Assembly (NCBI GenBank): GCA_006226775.1
Contig: SBGD01000008.1
Location: forward strand, 1 to 40,059
Length of the DNA: 40,059 bases
Reading direction: 5' to 3'
Source of the DNA: Paracoccaceae bacterium
Lineage (GTDB): Bacteria; Pseudomonadota; Alphaproteobacteria; Rhodobacterales; Rhodobacteraceae
Under the pieces are notes generated by a model. That model did not search any database. It saw nothing but the letters and a program-made list of their open reading frames with translations, and was not told the origin of the DNA. This document shows, in pieces, positions 35,025 through 40,059 of the stretch. The stretch's first letter is position 1. Each line of letters opens with the position of its first letter. A program made the translations under genes and the position numbers.

Positions 35025-35837
35025 ATGGCAGTTGGCATTTTCGATAGTGGCCTGGGCGGGTTGACAGTGTGGGACGTGGTGGCGAAACGCCTGCCCGAGG
35101 TGCCCTTTGTCTATTACGCCGACAGCGCCAACGCGCCCTATGGCGTGCGCACCGCGGACGACATCTTTGCGCTGACCAAATCCGCGGTTGAGGCGCTCTG
35201 GGCCGATGGCTGCGACTTGGTGGTCCTGGCCTGCAACACTGCCGCCGCCAATTCGCTGCGACGGATGCAGGAGGCCGGGGTGCCGCCGGGCAAGCGCGTG
35301 CTGGGCGTCTTCGTGCCGCTGATCGAGGCGCTGACCGAACGCCGCTGGGGCGACCAGTCGCCACCGCGGGAGGTTGCCGTGAAGCATGTCGCGCTCTTTG
35401 CCACGCCGGCCACCGTGTCAAGCCGCGCCTTCCAGCGGGAATTGGCGTTTCGTGCCATAGGGGTAGACGTCGAAGCTCAGGCTTGCGGCGGGGTGGTGGA
35501 TGCCATCGAGGAGGGCGACCTGATCCTCGCCGAAGCACTGGCGCGCAGCCATGTGGACGCGCTGAAACGCAAGATGCCGATGCCGGAAGCGGCGGTGCTG
35601 GGCTGCACCCATTACCCGATGTTGCAGGAGGTGTTCCAGGAAGCGCTGGGCCCGGAGGTCAAGGTCTTCAGCCAGGCGCAGATCGTGGCCGAGAGCCTGG
35701 CCGACTACCTGACACGCCACCCGCAGATGGCGGGAACCGGCGAAGGCACGCGGTTCCTGACCTCGGGCGATCCGGCGCGGGTGAGCCAGGGCGCGACGCG
35801 GTTTCTGCGCCGACAGATCGAATTCGTCAAAGCCTGA
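35025..35837 (+). CDS. murI: Glutamate racemase
   Basis: A 270-residue cofactor-independent racemase that supplies D-glutamate for peptidoglycan. The N-terminal [14 protein letters not shown] has the conserved Asp and substrate loop. The two catalytic cysteines are in [10 protein letters not shown] (about 70) and LGCTHYPML (about 196). [10 protein letters not shown] is the conserved PYG element. Length is normal. CAAGGCG precedes ATG 35025. It is followed by argC in the same direction after 77 nt, without a clear terminator between. Confidence 0.93.
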   Translation: MAVGIFDSGLGGLTVWDVVAKRLPEVPFVYYADSANAPYGVRTADDIFALTKSAVEALWADGCDLVVLACNTAAANSLRRMQEAGVPPGKRVLGVFVPLIEALTERRWGDQSPPREVAVKHVALFATPATVSSRAFQRELAFRAIGVDVEAQACGGVVDAIEEGDLILAEALARSHVDALKRKMPMPEAAVLGCTHYPMLQEVFQEALGPEVKVFSQAQIVAESLADYLTRHPQMAGTGEGTRFLTSGDPARVSQGATRFLRRQIEFVKA

Positions 35838-35914
35838 GCCATCAGGACAGATAGGCCGATATTCCCCGGGAAATCGGCCGGAATGCACAGATACCCGCCG
35901 TCAGGGAGACCAGA

Positions 35915-36943
35915 ATGACCAGGAAAATCGCAATCATCGGCGCATCCGGCTATACCGGCGCCGAATTGATCCGGCTGATCGCCACCCATCCGGACATGGA
36001 GATCGCCGCGCTGGCCGCCGACCGCAAGGCAGGGATGAAGATGGCAGATGTGTTCCCGCATCTGCGACACCTCGGGCTGCCGGATCTGGTGACCCTGGAC
36101 CAGATCGACTTTGGCAAGATCGACCTGTGTTTCTGCGCGCTGCCGCACAAGACCAGCCAGGAGGTGATCCGGGATTTGCCCAAGGATCTCAAGATCGTCG
36201 ACCTCTCGGCGGATTTCCGGCTGCGCGACCCGCAGGCCTATGCGCAGTGGTACGGCAACCCCCATGCCGCGGTCGAGATGCAGGGCGAGGCTGTCTATGG
36301 GCTGACCGAGTTCTACCGCGACGAGATTCGCGGTGCGCGGCTGGTGGCGGGCACCGGCTGCAATGCCGCGACCGGGCAATTCGCGCTGCGGCCGGTGATT
36401 TCCGCCGGGGTGATCGGGCTGGACGACATCATCCTCGACATGAAATGCGCGGTGTCCGGCGCGGGGCGGAGCCTCAAGGAAAACCTTCTTCACGCCGAGT
36501 TGAGCGAAGGCTACAACGCCTATTCGGTCGGCGGCACGCACCGGCACCTTGGGGAATTCGATCAGGAATTCAGTGCCTTGGCAGGGCGCGAGGTGAAGGT
36601 GCAGTTCACGCCTCACCTGATCCCGGCCAACCGCGGGATCCTGGCCACCACCTATGTCTCGGGCGGGGCGCAGGAGATTCACGACACCTTTGCAAGGGCT
36701 TACGCAGATGAGCCCTTCCTCGAGGTGCTGCCCTTCGGCCAGACACCCAGCACCCATCACGTGCGCGGGTCGAATTTCGTCCATCTCGGCGTGACCGGCG
36801 ACCGGATCGCCGGGCGGGCGATCATTATTGTCGCACTGGACAATCTGACCAAGGGTTCCTCTGGACAAGCGGTTCAGAATGCCAATCTTATGCTCGGGCT
36901 TGAGGAAACCGCCGGCCTGATGCTGGCGCCGCTGTTTCCCTAG
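35915..36943 (+). CDS. argC: N-acetyl-gamma-glutamyl-phosphate reductase
   Basis: A 342-residue NADPH-dependent reductase, the third step of arginine biosynthesis. The Rossmann motif is [15 protein letters not shown] (residues 6-20). The catalytic cysteine is in [12 protein letters not shown] (Cys about 148), and the dimerisation region has [10 protein letters not shown]. The sequence [15 protein letters not shown], with conserved His, and [15 protein letters not shown] near the end are typical of the type 1 (long) ArgC. AGGGAGACC precedes ATG 35915. The other arg genes are not in the window. Confidence 0.95.
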   Translation: MTRKIAIIGASGYTGAELIRLIATHPDMEIAALAADRKAGMKMADVFPHLRHLGLPDLVTLDQIDFGKIDLCFCALPHKTSQEVIRDLPKDLKIVDLSADFRLRDPQAYAQWYGNPHAAVEMQGEAVYGLTEFYRDEIRGARLVAGTGCNAATGQFALRPVISAGVIGLDDIILDMKCAVSGAGRSLKENLLHAELSEGYNAYSVGGTHRHLGEFDQEFSALAGREVKVQFTPHLIPANRGILATTYVSGGAQEIHDTFARAYADEPFLEVLPFGQTPSTHHVRGSNFVHLGVTGDRIAGRAIIIVALDNLTKGSSGQAVQNANLMLGLEETAGLMLAPLFP

Positions 36944-36997
36944 CATATTTCGGCGCGCGCCGGATCCCGGATGCCGGAGTGCGCGCGAGGAGGGCAA

Positions 36998-37441
36998 ATG
37001 AAAAACCTGAAGAAACAACGGCGTATCCAGGTCATCGCGGTCGCGGTCGTGGCGCTGGTGCTGGCCACCGGGCTGATCGGCTATGCGATGCGCGACGGGA
37101 TCAACTTCTTCCGCTCGCCGACCCAGGTGGTCGAGGAACCGCCGCGCGCAAGCGAGGTGTTCCGCATTGGCGGGCTGGTCGAGGAAGGCTCGCTTTCGCA
37201 GGGCAATGACAACCTGATCCGCTTCAACGTGACCGATGGCAACGCGGTGGTTCCGGTCAGCTACCAGGGCCTTCTGCCCGATCTCTTTGCCGAGAACCAG
37301 GGCATGGTGGGCACCGGGAAATACGTCAACGGTGTCTTTGAAGCCTCTGAAATCCTTGCCAAACATGATGAGACCTACATGCCCCGCGAAGTGGTGGATG
37401 CGCTCAAGGAACAAGGGGTCTACCAGGAGCCGGACAGCTGA
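36998..37441 (+). CDS. ccmE: Cytochrome c maturation heme chaperone CcmE
   Basis: A 147-residue periplasmic chaperone that covalently carries heme to the CcmFH ligase. An N-terminal basic stretch and membrane anchor (KNLKKQRRIQVIAVAVVALVLATGLIGYAM) is followed by an OB-fold beta barrel (FRIGGLVEEGSLSQ, GLLPDLFAENQGMV). The heme-binding motif HxxxY is in LAKHDETYMP (His about 122). AGGAGGGC precedes ATG 36998. It is separated from the other ccm genes, which are not seen here. Confidence 0.93.
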   Translation: MKNLKKQRRIQVIAVAVVALVLATGLIGYAMRDGINFFRSPTQVVEEPPRASEVFRIGGLVEEGSLSQGNDNLIRFNVTDGNAVVPVSYQGLLPDLFAENQGMVGTGKYVNGVFEASEILAKHDETYMPREVVDALKEQGVYQEPDS

Positions 37442-37543
37442 GGCCTGGCGGGGCGGGTCAGGTTTCACCGTACGCACGGATGATCCGGCATTAACCCGCA
37501 TTGGCCACTCTGCGTCTGACACAACAGGCGCAAGAGGCCACAG

Positions 37544-38161
37544 ATGCAGCAACATTCGGTCCGGCAGATTGCCGGCGAGATCGTCGCCCGCGAAGGCGGC
37601 TATGTCAACGATCCCGACGATCCCGGCGGGGCCACGAATTTCGGCGTGACGATCCACACCCTGCGGCGGCTGGGGCTGGATCTGGACGGTGACGGCGCGG
37701 TCACCGCCGAGGACATCAAGCGGCTGACCCGCGACCAGGCGGTGGATATCTTCATCCGGCATTATTTCCTGAAACCGGGGATCTCGCAGTTGCCGGTGAG
37801 CATCCAGGCCAGCGTTTTCGACATGTATGTCAACGCCGGGGCCAATGCGGTGAAGATCCTGCAACGACTTCTTAACGATATGGGGCATAGGGTGGCGGTC
37901 GATGGCGCCATCGGACCGCAGACCGCGGCGGCGGCGGCCCAGGCCGATGTGGCGGGGCCGAAACATTTCGCCGATGCCTACGGGATCGCGCGACGTAACT
38001 ATTATTTTCGGCTGGCGGACAATCGCCCGGCCTCGCGGAAATATGCCCGGACGCGGGCCGGGGGCAAGGGCGGCTGGATCCGCCGCGCGGAGGAGTTCAT
38101 TTCGCCGCGCTACCACATGACCGGGGCAGAGTTCGACCGGCGGGTGGCGGCATGGGGATGA
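37544..38161 (+). CDS. GH108 peptidoglycan muramidase (GTA-type endolysin)
   Basis: A 205-residue cell-wall lysozyme of the glyco_hydro_108 family. The catalytic motif EGGYVNDPDDPGGATNFGVT starts at about residue 17 (Glu17 the acid). A C-terminal region AVDGAIGPQTAAAAAQ is a peptidoglycan-binding-3-type segment. There is no signal peptide, so release would need a holin, and one is encoded directly downstream with a 10-nt overlap. In Rhodobacter such an endolysin and holin pair, encoded apart from the main cluster, releases gene transfer agent particles. The same role is inferred here. AAGAGG precedes ATG 37544. Confidence 0.85.
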   Translation: MQQHSVRQIAGEIVAREGGYVNDPDDPGGATNFGVTIHTLRRLGLDLDGDGAVTAEDIKRLTRDQAVDIFIRHYFLKPGISQLPVSIQASVFDMYVNAGANAVKILQRLLNDMGHRVAVDGAIGPQTAAAAAQADVAGPKHFADAYGIARRNYYFRLADNRPASRKYARTRAGGKGGWIRRAEEFISPRYHMTGAEFDRRVAAWG

Positions 38162-38682
38162 TCGAGAAGGTGCTGTCGACGGTCTTCGGCAGCGGGCGCA
38201 ATGCGCTGGTCGAGACGGTCGAGGTGTTTCGCGAAAACGCCGAGAATGGCGCCGAGCGCGATGCCTCGGTCCGCGCCGCCACGCTGGAGCAGTTCGGGCG
38301 CGAGTTCCGCGTGGTGCGGCGCGGCTGGTTCGACCGGTTGATGGACGCGGTCAACCGTCTGCCGCGGCCGGCGATGGCGATGGGGACGCTGGGGCTTTTC
38401 GTGGCGGCGATGGTCGATCCGATCTGGTTCGCCGCGCGGATGCAGGGCATCGCGCTGGTGCCGCAGCCGCTGTGGTGGCTGCTGGGCGCGATCGTCAGCT
38501 TCTATTTCGGCGCGCGCCACCAGGCCAAGGGCCAGGATTTCCAGCGCCAGCTGGTGCAGCAGGTGGCCCAGGTGCCGCAGGTGGTCGACAACCTGCGCGC
38601 GCTGGAGAGCCTGCGGGACGAGGGCGCCGAAACCCGCGATCCCAATCCCGCGCTCGAGGCCTGGCGGAAAGAGGCGGCGTGA
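38152..38682 (+). CDS. Holin of the GTA_holin_3TM type
   Basis: A 176-residue membrane protein. A hydrophilic N-terminal half (VETVEVFRENAENGAERDAS, then FGREFRVVRRGWFDRLMDAVNRLPRP) precedes two clear membrane spans (MGTLGLFVAAMVDPIWFAA and LWWLLGAIVSFYFGARHQAKG) and a polar tail (QQVAQVPQVVDNLRALE). The RPxMAMGTLGLF...F.GARH.AKG pattern matches holins of gene transfer agents and related prophages. ATG 38152 overlaps the endolysin end; ATG 38158 is an alternative. It is coupled to the endolysin gene. Confidence 0.82.
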   Translation: MGMIEKVLSTVFGSGRNALVETVEVFRENAENGAERDASVRAATLEQFGREFRVVRRGWFDRLMDAVNRLPRPAMAMGTLGLFVAAMVDPIWFAARMQGIALVPQPLWWLLGAIVSFYFGARHQAKGQDFQRQLVQQVAQVPQVVDNLRALESLRDEGAETRDPNPALEAWRKEAA

Positions 38683-38758
38683 CGTGGCGTTTCCACTGGT
38701 CGGCCGCCGGGCTTTGCGCCAGTCTGCGCGGCGCAACAGGACCGGAAAGGGGCGCGCC

Positions 38759-39535
38759 ATGGACTATGAGACCATCAGGTACGAGATCGCCGATGACATC
38801 GCGGTGGTGACCCTGAACCGCCCCGAGGTGATGAATGCGCTCAACACCCAGATGCGCGCCGAGATCACCCATGCGGTGCGCGCCGCAGGCGAGGCGGCGC
38901 GGGTGGTGGTGATGACCGGCGCGGGCGAAAGCTTCTGCTCGGGGCAGGATCTGGGCGATGCGAAATCCGCGGCGGCGATGGATCTCGAGCGGGTCTTGCG
39001 CGACGAATACGTGCCGATGCTGCGGGCGATCTATGACTGCCCGGTGCCGACGATTTCCGCCGTCAATGGTGCGGCGGCCGGCGCCGGGGCGAACCTGGCG
39101 CTGGCGGCGGATGTGGTGATCGCGACGGAGCGCGCCTTCTTCAGCCAGGCCTTCACCCGCATCGGGCTGATCCCCGATGCCGGCGGCACCTATTGGCTGC
39201 CGCGGCAGATGGGGGCGGCCAAGGCGATGGGGGCGGCGCTCTTCGCCGAGAAGATCACCGCGCGGCAGGCCGATGACTGGGGCATGATCTGGGAAGCGGT
39301 GGCGGATGACGGTTTTGCGGCGCAGTGGCAGGCGCGGGCCCGGCACCTGGCGCAGGGCCCGTCGCAGGCCTATGCCCATGTGAAGGAGGCGATCCGCGGG
39401 TCGTTCGAGAATTCGCTGGACGCGCAATTGCTGCTCGAGGCGCGCCTGCAGGGCAAATGCGGCCAGACGCGGGACTTCAAGGAGGGCGTGCTGGCCTTCA
39501 TGGAAAAGCGCCCGCCGCAGTACGAGGGGCGCTGA
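38759..39535 (+). CDS. paaG: Enoyl-CoA hydratase/isomerase, PaaG-like
   Basis: A 258-residue crotonase-fold enzyme. The oxyanion-hole regions are GAGESFCSGQDLGD (about 58-71) and VNGAAAGAGANLALAAD (about 102-118). LIPDAGGTYWLPRQMG keeps the Asp expected in PaaG-type isomerases (2-(1,2-epoxy-1,2-dihydrophenyl)acetyl-CoA isomerase) instead of the hydratase Glu pair. ATG 38759 follows AAAGGGG; the longer frame from 38684 is not needed. Other paa genes are absent from the window. With the indolepyruvate oxidoreductase it points to phenylacetyl-CoA chemistry, though isolated PaaG-like proteins can act on other acyl-CoAs. Confidence 0.78.
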   Translation: MDYETIRYEIADDIAVVTLNRPEVMNALNTQMRAEITHAVRAAGEAARVVVMTGAGESFCSGQDLGDAKSAAAMDLERVLRDEYVPMLRAIYDCPVPTISAVNGAAAGAGANLALAADVVIATERAFFSQAFTRIGLIPDAGGTYWLPRQMGAAKAMGAALFAEKITARQADDWGMIWEAVADDGFAAQWQARARHLAQGPSQAYAHVKEAIRGSFENSLDAQLLLEARLQGKCGQTRDFKEGVLAFMEKRPPQYEGR

Positions 39536-39540
39536 GCGCC

Positions 39541-39960
39541 TCAGCGGCCCGAGTAGTTCAGGAGGCGCACCTCTTCGGTCGTCAGGTGGACGGCATAGAG
39601 GCGTTGTCTTGCGCGCGCCTGGTCGTGGTCTTCGATAGCTTCCAGGAGCAGCCAACCGTCTTGATAGGCCCGGGGCCGCAGCGAAGGGGCGGGTTCGTTC
39701 TCGAAATCGTAAAGGTCCGACAGGCCCGGGAAGCGGAGAAAATCCATCCGGATGGTTTCGGCGCGGCCATCGCGGGCGAGGATCCGGATGTCGCCGGGGC
39801 GGGAAAAGGCACCGGTCAGGATGAATTGATCGCCGGTTCGGTCGAAAAAGACCTCGGCGCCGTCGTAGCCGTTCAAGCTGGTCAGGACCTGCCACGCGCC
39901 GGTTCGGGTGTCGACGGCGTAGAGATGGCCCTGGCCACCGATCGAAATGCCATAGAGCAT
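39541..39960 (-). pseudogene. Hypothetical beta-propeller-like gene cut by an IS
   Basis: The minus-strand frame reads MLYGISIGGQGHLYAVDTRT, then WQVLTSLNGYDGAEVFF, a DIRILARDG segment and a C-terminal RLYAVHLTTEEVRLLNYSGR. The repeating pattern of short beta strands ending in Asp/Gly suggests WD/PQQ-like propeller blades, but no family is recognised. Upstream of ATG 39960 the frame enters the IS21-type terminus at 39964. It therefore lacks its natural 5' end and promoter; the ATG is merely the first usable one. Codon usage fits the host. It is probably non-functional. Confidence 0.6.
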
Positions 39961-39964
39961 CTCG

Positions 39965-40059
39965 TGCGTATTCCGGGCGCATGCGCCCGGTGATTCCGAT
40001 CTGATGCGCCCACCCATTCCGATTTTATCCGCCCATCGATTCCGGGGTATGCGCCCACC
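39965..40059. mobile_element. Terminus of an IS21-family element (multiple 23-bp repeats)
   Basis: From about 39965 (TG) the sequence contains four units starting ATTCCG at 39970, 39993, 40016 and 40039, exactly 23 bp apart. Each is followed by a conserved (A)TGCGCCC or ATCCGCCCA. Multiple terminal repeats of this kind, with GGGCGGATAA-type cores on the other strand, are the mark of IS21-family ends, where IstA binds. The rest of the element is beyond the window, so the transposase and orientation are unknown. Confidence 0.65.

Noticed and set aside
32030-35038. Antisense frame of about 1000 residues opposite the indolepyruvate oxidoreductase
   Set aside because: It is the usual high-GC shadow frame (His/Gly/Arg/Asp-rich, no domain). 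The plus-strand enzyme has intact motifs along its whole length.

Overview
The window is high-GC DNA that looks like a Rhodobacterales (Roseobacter/Paracoccus-type) alphaproteobacterium. The clues are the gene families and neighbourhoods: a gene-transfer-agent-type holin and endolysin pair, a bolA/monothiol-glutaredoxin cluster, a zapA cluster, two GAPDH paralogues, a fused indolepyruvate ferredoxin oxidoreductase, and GC-rich palindromes of the alphaproteobacterial kind. This is inferred from sequence reading only; no database search was run.

Layout. 1-1310 is insertion-sequence wreckage: one IS3-family remnant sits inside the orfB of a second, which in turn abuts the 3' remnant of an unknown gene. 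1589-2908 encodes a very unusual protein built almost entirely of about 110 tripeptides of the form x-(D/N)-E. 3237-8018 looks like a catabolic regulon: a CatB-type cycloisomerase, a LysR regulator, a small SCP2-like protein, an alpha/beta hydrolase and an orphan TRAP binding protein. The same operator-like palindrome, GGTATC-N4-GATACC, lies upstream of all three transcription units. 8193-10116 holds a small membrane protein, an atypical SDR and a GcvA-like regulator. 10463-15097 is a complete branched-chain-type ABC importer (livG-livF-livK-livH-livM).

15215-17757 carries two GAPDH genes with different predicted coenzyme preference. Both have LacI-type pseudo-palindromes upstream, and an almost identical site lies in front of the indolepyruvate oxidoreductase at 31355. 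17960-21792 has a DoxX protein, a YedI-like DUF808 protein, a small conserved hypothetical and transketolase. Between the last two lies a duplicated double hairpin whose two copies differ by compensatory base changes. 22020-24957 holds a coiled-coil protein with ZapA, then glutaredoxin, a small membrane protein, BolA and a sulfotransferase-like protein, followed by purL.

27252-30195 is a tightly coupled operon (two GTGA overlaps) of a diaminopropionate ammonia-lyase-like enzyme, an M24 hydrolase and an Asp/Glu-racemase-family protein. It resembles ectoine-type utilisation gene sets but the substrate is unknown. Antisense to its 3' end is a candidate small RNA of about 80 nt with a promoter, a 5' hairpin, a CU-rich single-stranded stretch and a U8 terminator. 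30396-39535 holds a LysR regulator, the indolepyruvate oxidoreductase, murI, argC, ccmE, the GTA-type endolysin and holin, and a PaaG-like enoyl-CoA hydratase/isomerase. The window ends in a gene cut by an IS21-family terminus made of four 23-bp repeats.

The most novel items are the x-(D/N)-E repeat protein, the candidate sRNA at 30175-30255, the two inferred operator sets, and the covarying twin-hairpin repeat.
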